Positions 35,424-44,722 are shown, counted from the stretch's first letter. The stretch: DNA of 64,000 bases from Halorussus halophilus (GCF_008831545.1 NZ_CP044523.1:3224001-3288000); one strand, 5' to 3'. Numbers and translations are program-made. Notes: generated by a model not told the origin, from the letters alone.

Positions 35424-37184
35424 ATGTATCTGCAGTTCCGCGACGACGTGGAGGCCGCGCTCACGTCGGCACTCGAATCGCTCGACCTGCCGACCGACGA
35501 CCTCGGCGTCGAGGACCCGCCGGAAGGCGTCGAGGCTGTCCTCGCTTCGAGTGCGGCGTTCCGTCTCGCTGGCGAGGTCGGCGCACCGCCGCCGAAAGTC
35601 GCAGTGGATATCGCCGAAGCAATCGACGCCGAAGCGTACGAGTACGTCGAATCTGCGTCGGCACAGGGACCGTACGTCAACTTCGTGCCGAGCGACGCCT
35701 ACTACGAGGGCACCGTCGAATCTGCGCAGGACGAGGAGTTCGGCCACCTCGAACCGACCGGCGAGTCGATCGTAGTCGAACACACCAGCGCGAACCCGAC
35801 CGGACCGGTTCACGTCGGACGTGCGCGCAACCCCATCGTCGGCGACGCCGTCGCTCGGGTCCTCGACTTCGCAGGCAACGACGTAGAGCGCCACTACTAC
35901 GTCAACGACGCGGGCCGCCAGATGGCCGTGTTCACGTGGGCCTACGAGAACTTCGACGAATCGGACCTCGATTCCGAACCGGAGCGCGAGAAGGACGACT
36001 ACGATTTGGTGCGCTACTACCGCAAGGGCAACGACTTCTTGGAGAACGGCGACCCCGAGGACGTAGAGGAAGCCGAGACCGAAATTCAGGCCATCATGCA
36101 GGGTCTCGAAGCGGGCGACGAAGAGACCTACGAACGAGTCCAGACGGTCGTCGATACAGTGCTTGGCGGCATGCGCGAGAGCTTGGAGCGCCTGCCCGCG
36201 GAGTTCGACGAGTTCGTCAAGGAGACCCGGTTCCTGCGCGACAGCTCTGTGGAAGACGTGGTGTCGCGCCTGAAGGAGTTCGACGAAGCAGTCTACGAAG
36301 AGGACGCGTGGCAACTCGAACTGGACGAGTTCGGCATCGACAAAAACCTCGTCTTCCTGCGCTCGGACGGGACGACCCTCTACGCGACCCGCGACCTCGC
36401 CCATCACGAGTGGAAGTTCGACAACTACGACCGCGCCGTGACGGTGCTGGGCGAGGACCACAAACTGCAAGCGCGCCAGATGAACGCCACGCTCGAGCTG
36501 CTGGGCAACGACACCGACCAACTCCAGCAGGTGCTGTACTCCTACGTCAACCTTCCGGAAGGTAAGATGAGTACGCGCGCAGGCACTGGCATCGACTTAG
36601 ACGACCTGCTGGACGAGGCCGTCGAGCGCGCGCGCAACGAAGTCGAAGACCGTCTGGACGACCGCAGTCGCGACGACGAGATTACGGAAGAAGACATCGA
36701 GCGTATCGCCGAACAGGTCGGCATCGGCGCGGTTCGCTACGACATCGTCTCGAAGCAACCGACGAAAGCCATCACCTTCGAGTGGGACCGCGCGCTCGAC
36801 TTCGAGGCCCAGAGCGCGCCCTACGTCCAGTACGTCCACGCGCGCTGCTGTGGCATCCTGGACGAGGCAGGACTCGAATCTGCACCCGAGGAGTTCGACG
36901 CCTCGCTCCTACAGGCAGACGCGGAGCGCGAACTGCTGGAAGTCGTCGCGCGCTTCCCTGCCGTCATCGAAGAGGCCGCAGACGACCTCGAACCGCACGT
37001 GGTCGCCACCTACACCCGCGAAATCGCGGAGACGTTCAACACCTTCTACCGCGAGTGTCCGGTGCTGAAAGACGACGTGGACGACGACGTGCGCGACGCA
37101 CGACTCGCGCTCGTCTCGGCGTCGAAACACGCGGTCGGCAACGCATTGCACGTGCTGGGCGTCGCCGCGCCGCACTCGATGTAA
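35424..37184 (+). CDS. argS: Arginyl-tRNA synthetase
   Basis: 586 residues from ATG 35424 ([13 protein letters not shown]); the frame is open 19 codons further up but that part is not family-like. It charges tRNA-Arg with arginine. The N-terminal Add1-type tRNA-binding domain spans ~1-110. The class I signature appears as HVGR at 130-133 ([17 protein letters not shown]), and the KMSKS region as KMSTR at 381-385. The anticodon-binding helical domain ends in the typical [19 protein letters not shown] about 30 bp upstream may be the TATA box. Confidence 0.96.
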   Translation: MYLQFRDDVEAALTSALESLDLPTDDLGVEDPPEGVEAVLASSAAFRLAGEVGAPPPKVAVDIAEAIDAEAYEYVESASAQGPYVNFVPSDAYYEGTVESAQDEEFGHLEPTGESIVVEHTSANPTGPVHVGRARNPIVGDAVARVLDFAGNDVERHYYVNDAGRQMAVFTWAYENFDESDLDSEPEREKDDYDLVRYYRKGNDFLENGDPEDVEEAETEIQAIMQGLEAGDEETYERVQTVVDTVLGGMRESLERLPAEFDEFVKETRFLRDSSVEDVVSRLKEFDEAVYEEDAWQLELDEFGIDKNLVFLRSDGTTLYATRDLAHHEWKFDNYDRAVTVLGEDHKLQARQMNATLELLGNDTDQLQQVLYSYVNLPEGKMSTRAGTGIDLDDLLDEAVERARNEVEDRLDDRSRDDEITEEDIERIAEQVGIGAVRYDIVSKQPTKAITFEWDRALDFEAQSAPYVQYVHARCCGILDEAGLESAPEEFDASLLQADAERELLEVVARFPAVIEEAADDLEPHVVATYTREIAETFNTFYRECPVLKDDVDDDVRDARLALVSASKHAVGNALHVLGVAAPHSM

Positions 37185-37203
37185 AACTAGCGAGTTCGCG
37201 TTT

Positions 37204-37338
37204 TCAGAACGGGACGACGAACTGCGGCGGAGTGACGAGACTTCCGCCGACGAACAGCACCGCGCCCGCGCCGACGGCGAGAGCTAGTAGTATGAACAAC
37301 AGTATCCACCAGAACGAAACCGAACTATCGTCTGCCAT
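37204..37338 (-). CDS. Small single-helix membrane protein, 44 residues
   Basis: ATG at 37338 and TGA at 37206-37204 enclose MADDSSVSFW followed by a hydrophobic stretch (WILLFILLALAVGAGAVLFV) and a short tail TPPQFVVPF. An acidic cytosolic start, one clear membrane helix and convergence with argS support a real gene. It lies 41 bp upstream of the minD stop side and is transcribed away from it in the same direction as minD (downstream of minD), so it may be part of that transcript. Function unknown. Confidence 0.55.
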   Translation of the reverse strand: MADDSSVSFWWILLFILLALAVGAGAVLFVGGSLVTPPQFVVPF

Positions 37339-37379
37339 AGTAGTTGCTGGAACGGTGAAGCTCCTTAGTCGTTGCCGAT

Positions 37380-39134
37380 TCACTTGAACAGCGAGCCGAG
37401 TCGGCCGAGAACGCCCGAGTTAGCGCTCTCTTTGTCGTCTGTCTCCGAGTTATCGTCCTGCGAGGTTCGGTCCCCGTCGTCGGACGACGACTCGCCGTCT
37501 GCGACTTCGTCGGCGAGGACCGTCTCTCCACTGTCGTTGTTCCCGACGCTCTGGGCGTCTCGTTCGACGGACGAAACGTCGTCTGAGGGACCGTCGCCTT
37601 CGAACGGGACCGCGCCGACGACCGGCGTCGCGGATTCGAGGTCGTCGCCAGCGTCGGCGCTCTTTGGGTCGTCGAGGGAGTCCGAGTCGGACGCTACGGA
37701 CGTCTCGGAGTCGGAGTCCACGGAATCGGACCCCGAAGAATCGGAGTCAGCGCGCTCGTCCGATTCGGCGTCTGTGTCCTCTTCGTCAGCCACTTCGAGC
37801 GGGTCTTCGAAGTCGGCCGTCTCCGCAGTGTCGTCGGCCTGCGGTTCGCTCGGCGAAGCGAGCGGGTCGTCTGCGTCGTCCTCCACCGTGTCCGCGGCTT
37901 CTTCGGTTTCGACGCTTTCGGCTGCGTCGTCTTCTGTTTCGTCACCGGCCTCCTCTAGCGAATCTTCGACCGAAGCGAGCGGGTCGTCGTCGCCGAGTCG
38001 CTCGTCGTCGATGTGCTGGCTGATGAGGTCGTCTACGCTTCGTGCCCCGTCGTCGGTGTCGTCGCTCGTCGTCGCGTCGAGGGGGTCGGACGACTCCTCG
38101 TCCGCGTCGTCTACGTCGGCGAACGGGTCCTCCGACCAGCCGTCTTCGTCCGGGGTGTCTGCCGTTTCAGCGTCTGCCCTCACAGTATCTACGGCGTCAG
38201 CGCCGTCGGCTTCAGTGCCTTCGAGGTCTGCGGGCGGGTCGGCCGATTCGTCGTCCGCGCTCCGCTCGCCGTCCGATTCGGGAGTCGCCTCGTCATCAGA
38301 CTCGGGAGTGTCGAACACGTCGTTCTCCACGTCTGCCTCGGACGCGGTCTCGTCGGCCCCGGGCGCGGTCTCGTCGGCCTCCGTCGCGGTGTCGGACTCC
38401 TCCGTCTCGCTCAGTTCCGGGTCCGGCACGGCGTCGCCGTCCAGAATCGCCGCGAGGTCGTGGTAGGCGCGACCGGCGGGTGCGTTGGGCGCGAACGCCG
38501 AAAGCGGTCGTCCCGCGTCGATTCCCATCGGAACCGCTTCGTCTTCTGGAATCACGGCCAGCACGTCGGTGCCGAGCGTCTCCTCCACGTCGTCTGCGTT
38601 CAGGATGTCGCTACTGCGCTTGGTCAGAATCGCGCCTTCGACGTTGGAACCCACGCGGGCGGCCAGTTCGCCGGTCTTGGCGGTGTCCCGGACGGAGGCC
38701 ACGTCTGGCGTCGCGACCAGCAAGACGGCGTCGGCGAGCGCCAGTGGAATCAGCGTGTCGTAGCTGACGCCCGCACCAGTGTCGAGCAAGACGTAGTCGT
38801 ACGTCTCGCGGAGGTCGGCGACGACGCTCTCCAAGTTCGAGGGGTCGGACTTGGCGAACGCCTCGATGTCGGTACTGCTAGGCAGTACGTCGATGCCGCC
38901 GGGTGCCTCGTAGATTCCATCTTCGGGGTCGGCCTCGCCCGCTAGCACCTCGTGGAGCGTCGGGTCCTCGATTTCGAAGTCGAGGAAGCCCGCGAGGTTC
39001 GCCATCCCGAGGTCGGTGTCGAGGACGACCACGCTGTTTCCTCGGTCGGCCAACGTCGCGCCGAGGTTGACGGCGGTCGTGGTCTTGCCGACACCTCCCT
39101 TACCACTTGCTATCGCGTACACCGTGTCGGACAT
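37380..39134 (-). CDS. minD: MinD-type ParA ATPase with a very long acidic C-terminal tail
   Basis: 584 residues. The first ~255 are a complete MinD/ParA ATPase: deviant Walker A KGGVGKT at 12-18, VLDTDLGMANL, and DYVLLDTGAGVS (Walker B). It should bind membranes or partners in an ATP-dependent way to place cell structures. The remaining ~330 residues are Asp/Glu/Ser-rich and probably disordered, ending in a short amphipathic GVLGRLGSLFK that could be a membrane anchor. Haloarchaeal MinD4, which positions motility and chemoreceptor arrays, has such an extended C-terminus, so this may be its orthologue. Confidence 0.85.
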   Translation of the reverse strand: MSDTVYAIASGKGGVGKTTTAVNLGATLADRGNSVVVLDTDLGMANLAGFLDFEIEDPTLHEVLAGEADPEDGIYEAPGGIDVLPSSTDIEAFAKSDPSNLESVVADLRETYDYVLLDTGAGVSYDTLIPLALADAVLLVATPDVASVRDTAKTGELAARVGSNVEGAILTKRSSDILNADDVEETLGTDVLAVIPEDEAVPMGIDAGRPLSAFAPNAPAGRAYHDLAAILDGDAVPDPELSETEESDTATEADETAPGADETASEADVENDVFDTPESDDEATPESDGERSADDESADPPADLEGTEADGADAVDTVRADAETADTPDEDGWSEDPFADVDDADEESSDPLDATTSDDTDDGARSVDDLISQHIDDERLGDDDPLASVEDSLEEAGDETEDDAAESVETEEAADTVEDDADDPLASPSEPQADDTAETADFEDPLEVADEEDTDAESDERADSDSSGSDSVDSDSETSVASDSDSLDDPKSADAGDDLESATPVVGAVPFEGDGPSDDVSSVERDAQSVGNNDSGETVLADEVADGESSSDDGDRTSQDDNSETDDKESANSGVLGRLGSLFK

Positions 39135-39165
39135 AGTACTCGTTGTCCCAACCGAACCATGACAC

Positions 39166-39177
39166 GCATATAAAATT
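39166..39177 (-). promoter_or_regulatory. TATA box of the minD-type gene
   Basis: On the minus strand AATTTTATATGC lies about 32-43 bp before the ATG at 39134. A GTGTC-AGCC-GACAC inverted repeat at about 39183-39196 is just beyond it and could be a regulator site. Confidence 0.45.
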
Positions 39178-39342
39178 AGTCCGTGTCAGCCGACACATCG
39201 AAGACAGTTTCGGGGAGGTTCGCGGCAACGACGAGTCGAATCGACGTGCGTTCGTGCTGAGTCGGTCAGGGGTGGCGAATCGGTACGACCCCGACCCGAA
39301 GGTCGTAGGTTACTTACCGACTGGAGCGGCTAGAGTACCGTA

Positions 39343-40581
39343 ATGAGTGACGACGACGGACAGTCCGACAGGAAAAAGTACGAGTTCCGGAAGGTCATCG
39401 AGGACCTCAAAGAGTTCGAAGGCTCAGGGACGCAACTCGTTACTATCTACATTCCCGAGGACAAGCAAATCAGCGACGTGGTGGCACACGTCACCCAAGA
39501 GCACAGCGAAGCGAGCAACATCAAGTCCAAGCAGACCCGCACGAACGTCCAAGACGCGCTGACCTCCATCAAGGACCGACTACGCTACTACGACGTGTAC
39601 CCGCCCGAGAACGGCATCGTCATCTTCAGTGGCGCTATCGACTCCGGCGGCGGCCAGACCGAGATGGTCACGAAAGTGCTCGACAGTCCACCGGAACCGA
39701 TTCAGTCGTTCCGCTACCACTGCGACTCGAACTTCCTGACCGGCCCGCTGGAGGACATGATGGCCGACAAAGGTCTCTACGGTCTCATCGTCCTCGACCG
39801 CCGCGAGGCCAACGTCGGCTGGCTGAAAGGCAAGCGAATCGAGCCGGTGAAGTCCGCGTCCTCGCTCGTCCCGGGCAAACAGCGCAAAGGTGGCCAGTCC
39901 GCCCAGCGTTTCGCCCGACTGCGCCTCGAAGCCATCGATAACTTCTATCAGGAAGTCGCGGAGATGGCCAACGACCTGTTCGTCGCCGAACGGGAGAACA
40001 TCGACGGCGTCCTCGTCGGCGGTCCCTCACCGACGAAAGACGAGTTCCTCGACGGCGACTACCTCCACCACGAGATTCAACAGAAGGTGCTGGGCAAGTT
40101 CGACGTGGGCTACACCGACGAGTCCGGCCTCTACGACCTCGTAGACAACGCCGAAGAGGCGCTGGCCGACGCCGAAGTGATGAAGGACAAGAAGCAGATG
40201 GAGGAGTTCTTCAAGCAACTCCACGAGGGCGACAAGGCCACGTACGGGTTCGAACCGACCCGCCGGAACCTCGTCATGGGGTCGGTTGACCGTCTGCTCA
40301 TCTCCGAGGACCTCCGCAAAGACGTGGTCGTCTACGAGTGTGGCGACAAGGAGGAACACGAGTTCATCGACCAGCGCAAGAACACGCCCGAACACACCTG
40401 CGAGAACGGGGCCGACGCAGAGGTTCTCGAACGCGAGGACGCCATCGAGTTCCTCATCAACATCGCCGAACAGCGTGGCACCGAGACGAAGTTCATCTCT
40501 ACTGACTTCGAGAAGGGCGAACAACTGCTGTCTGCGTTCGGCGGCGTCGCGGGGCTTCTGCGGTACTCGACTGGTATCTAG
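39343..40581 (+). CDS. prf1: Peptide chain release factor aRF1
   Basis: 412 residues, the single archaeal class 1 release factor for all three stop codons. The stop-codon-reading NIKS motif is at 59-62 and the peptidyl-hydrolysis GGQ motif at 183-185. The C-terminal part includes the minidomain with CGDKEEHEF and CENGADAEVLE. The length is normal. A large inverted-repeat region follows the stop. Confidence 0.97.
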   Translation: MSDDDGQSDRKKYEFRKVIEDLKEFEGSGTQLVTIYIPEDKQISDVVAHVTQEHSEASNIKSKQTRTNVQDALTSIKDRLRYYDVYPPENGIVIFSGAIDSGGGQTEMVTKVLDSPPEPIQSFRYHCDSNFLTGPLEDMMADKGLYGLIVLDRREANVGWLKGKRIEPVKSASSLVPGKQRKGGQSAQRFARLRLEAIDNFYQEVAEMANDLFVAERENIDGVLVGGPSPTKDEFLDGDYLHHEIQQKVLGKFDVGYTDESGLYDLVDNAEEALADAEVMKDKKQMEEFFKQLHEGDKATYGFEPTRRNLVMGSVDRLLISEDLRKDVVVYECGDKEEHEFIDQRKNTPEHTCENGADAEVLEREDAIEFLINIAEQRGTETKFISTDFEKGEQLLSAFGGVAGLLRYSTGI

Positions 40582-40587
40582 AACGAC

Positions 40588-40656
40588 CACCTTTTTTTCC
40601 GCTCGGGTGGCTCAGCGCGCGAAGCGCGCTGGCCACCACTCGCGCAAAAAAGGTGG
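40588..40656. terminator. Nested inverted repeat after prf1
   Basis: The outer arms are CCACCTTTTTT (from 40588) and AAAAAAGGTGG (ending near 40656). Inside lie GGTGGC (40606-40611) with GCCACC (40632-40637) and CAGCGCGC (40613-40620), loop GAA, GCGCGCTG (40624-40631). The T-run starts 7 bp after the prf1 stop, so it may end transcription of prf1. Confidence 0.5.
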
Positions 40657-40673
40657 ATCAAAAAACCGACACG

Positions 40674-40706
40674 GCGAAATCTGTGCGCGGGGCGCACAGA
40701 TTTCGC
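40674..40706. repeat. Perfect 15-bp-arm hairpin with a GGG loop
   Basis: GCGAAATCTGTGCGC (40674-40688), GGG, then GCGCACAGATTTCGC (40692-40706). It is a perfect dyad in the gap after prf1, not followed by a T-run, so it is not a typical terminator. Confidence 0.65.
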
Positions 40707-41097
40707 GCGTCTTGGGTGTGCTTGTCTGCTTCCGCCTCCGCACAGCACCGCTACGCGGCCTCCGCACAGCATCCACACCGCAGTTGCGCGCGCCAAAAGC
40801 GCGCGCTGGGGTCTGAATAGGTCACTTCGACTTTCCAAGGCCAGTATCACGTCACCGACCGGACAGCCAACGGACGCTTGCAGTGGAGAACGCTCTGCTT
40901 GAGTCCTGCGGTTGCGGCGCTGTACTCGGCTGCGACGATTCTCTGACCGAATAACAAAGCCGTTCACGTACGTTAAAACCGGCGTGAAAACCGCCGTGCG
41001 CTCTCGACCGCGAGCGGCCGTTCCATGCCGGGAAATCGAGGGTTTCGAGCGAGAAAACGGGCGAATCGAGACAGCGGAACGAACCGAGGTGGATTGA

Positions 41098-42900
41098 GTG
41101 ACTAAGCTCTCGCGTCGCCAGTTGCTGGCGGCGGTCGGCGGTCTCTCGGCGGCGTTCACCACGAGTCTCGATTCACCGGAGGACGAAGAAACGGGCGTTC
41201 AAGAGGCCTTTCTCGACCAGTTGTATCGGCGACCGACCGCGAAGGAGTTGCCCGTTCCCGATGTTCGGCCAGCAATTGGTGTGACCGACCACGGACTGTA
41301 CGAGTTCACGGAGGGCGCAGACGGGTGGCAACCAGTTCCGCTCGGAACCGAAGACGCCCCCGTCCCGAGAGCGAACATCGGGTCGCTCGGCGTCGAGGAA
41401 ATCTCTGTCGAACCAGTGAAAATCGGACTGCTCGCGGACCCGCACTATCCCGGGGACGCCAGAGGACTCGGTGCGACTGGCGTCGAGAAAACGACGAAGA
41501 AACTGAAGCAGTTCGTCCGCGCGATGAACGACTGGGAGGCCGACCGCGTGTTCTTCATGGGCGACATGATGCCCACGTGGGGCGGCCGCGCCAGTTCCCA
41601 GCGGAAGATTCGAGAGTTCCGCCACCTCGTCGAAGACGACCTCGAGATGCCAGTCCACCCAGTCTGGGGCAACCACGAGTACCAACACGCCGATTCGTGG
41701 GGACCAGACTGGAGCTACGCGCCGTGGGGCGTCTCCACGCACGCCGACACGTGGTACAGCGTGGACGCCTCCGTCGCCAAAATCGTCGTTCTGAACAACG
41801 GCTACTCCGAGAGTGACCACGTCCACACCGAGTTTCTACCGGAGCAAATCGAGTGGCTTCGAAACGAGTTGAACCGGACGAAGCGCCCGGTCGTGGTCGT
41901 CTCGCACCTCCCGCTGTCGGTCGGCACCGGACAGAACTACGACTACGCAGTCCGGGAGGAGGAAGTCGGGACGCTCCTCTCGCGGTACGACAACGTCGTC
42001 TGCTGTCTGTTCGGTCACTGCCACCACGACAGCAGTTCGCCGCCCGAGGAGACGAATCAACCCGCCTTCTTCGACCAGATGCGCGAACAGCGACGGTACG
42101 GCATGCGCCACTTCTTCGTGCCGTGGATTCACCGCCTCCAGTGGGACCAATCGGTCACCCCATTCGGGAAGCTGTTCCTCTACCCCGGCGGCGAGGCACG
42201 ACTCGAAGCCTCCTACGAAGAGACCGGTACGCGCGAGTCGTTCGTCGTCAACGCCGGAGCCTCACCGCCACACTACCCCGAGGATGCCTACCTTCGGCCA
42301 GTTCGCAAGCGACTCCGGTGGCAGAGCCACTTCGACTCCATCGCTGGCTTCGGGACCGAACAGAAGGGGAGCGGGAACGTCACACTCCACGAACGCGGCG
42401 TCGAGTTGACGACCGGGAAAGCAGGCGGACGAGCGGTTCTGCGAAAACGCCGCGGATTCGCCGGCTCACCGCCAGTGTCCGACGGCTGGACCAACTGCGT
42501 CTGGCGGTGTCACGCCAAGCTGAACTCGGTTCGGGGTGCCACCGTGGACCTGCTGTGGGGCGACCCCGAGTCGAACTACGTCGGGTACCGAATCGAAGAC
42601 GGCGAAGTCCGGGGCGTCCGCGCGGACGGGAGCGCCGAGCAGGAGACCCACCGCATCGAATCGATTGAAAACGACACGGCGCGACTCTTCCAGTTGTTCT
42701 ACTCGATGGAGTTAGACCGGGTTAACTTCGTCCTCGGCGCGCGCGGCCAACGGCCGAAGGCGGGACTCACGCCGGGAAACCCCAATCGGGACGGGTCTGA
42801 CAGTGTCTTCTTCGCGCGACTGAACAGCGACAGTTCGGGGTCGCTCGACGTTGGATGGGTCGCGGTCCACAAGCATCCGGACTTGGCGATTCGACAGTGA
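41098..42900 (+). CDS. Exported calcineurin-like metallophosphoesterase
   Basis: 600 residues from a GTG start at 41098; the next residues LSRRQLLAAVGGLSAAF look like a Tat signal, supporting this start. The metallophosphoesterase core (~residues 105-330) has ADPHYPG, GDMMPTWGG, GNHEYQHAD and FGHCHHD, the D-x-H/GD/GNH/GHxH metal motifs. It should hydrolyse phosphate esters outside the cell; the substrate is unknown. The last ~170 residues look like a beta-sandwich, LamG-like domain (TVDLLWGDPESNYVGYRI). The protein is less acidic than its neighbours. Confidence 0.8.
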   Translation: MTKLSRRQLLAAVGGLSAAFTTSLDSPEDEETGVQEAFLDQLYRRPTAKELPVPDVRPAIGVTDHGLYEFTEGADGWQPVPLGTEDAPVPRANIGSLGVEEISVEPVKIGLLADPHYPGDARGLGATGVEKTTKKLKQFVRAMNDWEADRVFFMGDMMPTWGGRASSQRKIREFRHLVEDDLEMPVHPVWGNHEYQHADSWGPDWSYAPWGVSTHADTWYSVDASVAKIVVLNNGYSESDHVHTEFLPEQIEWLRNELNRTKRPVVVVSHLPLSVGTGQNYDYAVREEEVGTLLSRYDNVVCCLFGHCHHDSSSPPEETNQPAFFDQMREQRRYGMRHFFVPWIHRLQWDQSVTPFGKLFLYPGGEARLEASYEETGTRESFVVNAGASPPHYPEDAYLRPVRKRLRWQSHFDSIAGFGTEQKGSGNVTLHERGVELTTGKAGGRAVLRKRRGFAGSPPVSDGWTNCVWRCHAKLNSVRGATVDLLWGDPESNYVGYRIEDGEVRGVRADGSAEQETHRIESIENDTARLFQLFYSMELDRVNFVLGARGQRPKAGLTPGNPNRDGSDSVFFARLNSDSSGSLDVGWVAVHKHPDLAIRQ

Positions 42901-42994
42901 GAAACTTGGGCGACGGAGGACGATGACCCCCAAACGCCCGGTGACACCATCTACCGATACCGCCCGACTGACCAACCGACAAAACGCTTGGCCC

Positions 42995-43015
42995 AATCCA
43001 CCGAAGGGGTGGATT
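42995..43015. repeat. Perfect 8-bp hairpin ending in ATTGAAAG
   Basis: AATCCACC (42995-43002), loop GAAGG, GGTGGATT (43008-43015), followed by GAAAG. The form, a small dyad directly before ATTGAAAG, looks like a single CRISPR-type repeat end, but there is only one copy and no array. Confidence 0.4.
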
Positions 43016-43024
43016 GAAAGGGGT

Positions 43025-43122
43025 CATCCGCTCGCGTTCGATTTAGTCGCCTGACCGACCCCTATCTGCGCCGGGTTGTGCGGAGAGGCGCAGATATATC
43101 GGTCAGCGACCGCGAGCGGATG
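43025..43122. other. 98-bp element of three nested perfect stems before pyrE
   Basis: Outer arms CATCCGCTCGCG (43025-43036) and CGCGAGCGGATG (43111-43122), 12 bp. Middle arms CTGACCGA (43051-43058) and TCGGTCAG (43099-43106), 8 bp. Inner arms TATCTGCGCC (43063-43072) and GGCGCAGATA (43087-43096), 10 bp, around a 14-nt loop. All three pairs are perfect and properly nested, so as RNA or cruciform DNA the element folds into one long interrupted stem. It is about 150 bp before the pyrE start. It could be a structured RNA or a small mobile palindrome; I do not recognise it. Confidence 0.6.
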
Positions 43123-43270
43123 GGGGCTTTCGAAGTGGTTGCAGTCGCGTTTTTCCCGGTTCCAAGTTACACCCACGATACTGGACCCGATACGCTGCGA
43201 ACCAACGACTCCGAACACTACCAACCAGAAAGACACCGCTTATCAGTGCCGCCGACCCCATAGTTGGACA

Positions 43271-43792
43271 ATGACCGACGAGGAACTCATCGCGGCGCTC
43301 CGAGACGCTGACGCGGTCAAGTACGGCGAGTTCGAACTTTCCCACGGCGGCACCAGCGAGTACTACGTGGACAAGTACCTGTTCGAGACCGACCCCGACT
43401 GCCTCGAACGCATCGCCGAAGCCTTCGCCGAACGCGTCGGCGACACGAAACTCGCGGGCGTGGCGCTCGGTGGCGTCCCGCTGGTCGCCGTCACGAGCGT
43501 CGAGACCGGAAATCCGTACGTCATCGCGCGCAAACAGCAGAAAGACTACGGGACGGCGAACTTGGTCGAGGGGCGACTCGAAGACGGCGAAGAGGTCGTC
43601 GTACTCGAAGACATCGCCACCACCGGCCAGAGCGCCGTCGATGCCGCCGAAGCACTGCGTGAAGCGGGTGCAACGGTGAACCGCGTCCTCGTCGTCGTGG
43701 ACCGCGAAGAGGGTGCGAGCGAGAATCTGGCCGACCACGACCTCGAACTGGAGTCGCTATTGACGGCGGCGGAGTTGCTGGCGGCGGAGTAG
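43271..43792 (+). CDS. pyrE: Orotate phosphoribosyltransferase
   Basis: 173 residues from ATG 43271 ([16 protein letters not shown]); the longer open frame runs through the nested-stem element and is rejected. PyrE makes orotidine 5'-phosphate from orotate and PRPP in pyrimidine synthesis. Typical features are [29 protein letters not shown] and the PRPP loop [14 protein letters not shown]. Length matches the family. A hairpin directly after the stop may be its terminator. Confidence 0.95.
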   Translation: MTDEELIAALRDADAVKYGEFELSHGGTSEYYVDKYLFETDPDCLERIAEAFAERVGDTKLAGVALGGVPLVAVTSVETGNPYVIARKQQKDYGTANLVEGRLEDGEEVVVLEDIATTGQSAVDAAEALREAGATVNRVLVVVDREEGASENLADHDLELESLLTAAELLAAE

Positions 43793-43813
43793 CGAGACTC
43801 CTTCGGAGTCTCG
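43793..43813 (+). terminator. Hairpin directly after the pyrE stop
   Basis: CGAGACTCC (43793-43801), loop TTC, GGAGTCTCG (43805-43813), then GAAAATCG. More short GAA-loop stems follow (GCGGC-GAA-GCCGC near 43824). A strong T-run is missing, so terminator function is only likely. Confidence 0.4.
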
Positions 43814-44005
43814 GAAAATCGAGCGGCGAAGCCGCGAGTAGCGAGGTTCGCGGAACGCAGTGGAGAGAACCTCGAAACGGAGCAGTGCAACCGCGAGCAG
43901 TCGAGGAACCCGACTGCCTCCGACTACCCACAGTTACGCAGTTCTGTTCTAGACCCCTCCATTTCGCTTCGAGATATTCAAGTTCGTGCAGTGGTAGTCG
44001 AGAGT

Positions 44006-44722
44006 ATGAACCGCGCAGAGAAGGCGCGCCTGCAGTTGCAGGCGGTCGCCGTCCTTCGAATCTTGAAGGAGACGCGAACGTACGACGAACTCGCCGAGGT
44101 CACCGGACTTCCGGCGGGCGACCTGAACCGATACGTCAACGGCCACGTCCTGCCGAGCGTGGACCGTGCCGAGGAAATCGTCGCGGGCGTCGGCCGGGAC
44201 GAGTTGGCGACCGAACTCGAAGCACGAATTCGGGTGGACGAGGAAGGCTACGTCGATAACTCCGCCGTCGTCTTCGACCAGTCGTTTCTCGATTTGGTCG
44301 CACCGGTCGCCGCGAACACCTTCGACTTCGAACGCCCGGACGTCGTACTGACCGCGGCGACTGACGGTATCACGCTCGGGGCGGCGATGGCGAGTTACTT
44401 CGGTGCTCGGGTCGCGTACGCGAAGAAGTCCAAAGAGACGGCCGTCGAGGAGTTCATCGAATCGCGCCAGCGACTCGCCTCCGGCATCGAGTTGACGTAC
44501 TACCTGCCAGCGTCAGCCATCGACGACGGCGAGACGGTGCTGGTCGTGGACGACCTGATTCGCTCCGGCGAGACCCAAGAACTCCTGCTCGACATCGCGG
44601 ACCGCGCGGACGCCAACGTCGGCGGCGTCTTCGCACTCATCGCGGCAGGCGAAGAAGGACTCGACCGCGCGAAGCGGATGACCGACGCACCCGTCGGCGC
44701 GCTGACGACGTACGACGAGTAA
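44006..44722 (+). CDS. gfcR: GfcR-type regulator: HTH domain fused to a phosphoribosyltransferase-like domain
   Basis: 238 residues from ATG 44006 (MNRAEKARLQLQAV). Residues ~1-65 form an HTH (TYDELAEVTGLPAGDLNRYVNGHVLPS). The rest is a PyrE-like phosphoribosyltransferase fold with the PRPP loop VLVVDDLIRSGETQ. In Haloferax, GfcR activates genes of glucose and fructose breakdown. The fold is related to PyrE, but such proteins act as regulators. It sits between pyrE and a purine-type permease, all on the + strand. Confidence 0.85.
   Translation: MNRAEKARLQLQAVAVLRILKETRTYDELAEVTGLPAGDLNRYVNGHVLPSVDRAEEIVAGVGRDELATELEARIRVDEEGYVDNSAVVFDQSFLDLVAPVAANTFDFERPDVVLTAATDGITLGAAMASYFGARVAYAKKSKETAVEEFIESRQRLASGIELTYYLPASAIDDGETVLVVDDLIRSGETQELLLDIADRADANVGGVFALIAAGEEGLDRAKRMTDAPVGALTTYDE

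Larger units (their letters stand above)
40582..41097. other. 516-bp gap with several strong palindromes and no gene seen
   Basis: The open frame on the minus strand across this gap lacks haloarchaeal protein character and I reject it. The gap holds the prf1 terminator-like structure (40588-40656), a 15-bp-arm hairpin (40674-40706), a direct CCTCCGCACAGCA pair near 40733 and 40759, and a GCGCGCGC-ccaaaa-GCGCGCGC hairpin near 40786-40807. The last 100 bp, with TTCACGTACGTTAAAACC near 40963-40980, may include the promoter of the phosphoesterase gene. Confidence 0.5.

Noticed and set aside
40578-41162. 194-residue minus frame after prf1
   Set aside because: Basic and Arg/Ser-rich, crosses strong hairpins and overlaps the start of the phosphoesterase gene; no haloarchaeal protein character.
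43076-43270. N-terminal extension of pyrE
   Set aside because: It runs through the right half of the nested-stem element; PyrE starts at [10 protein letters not shown].
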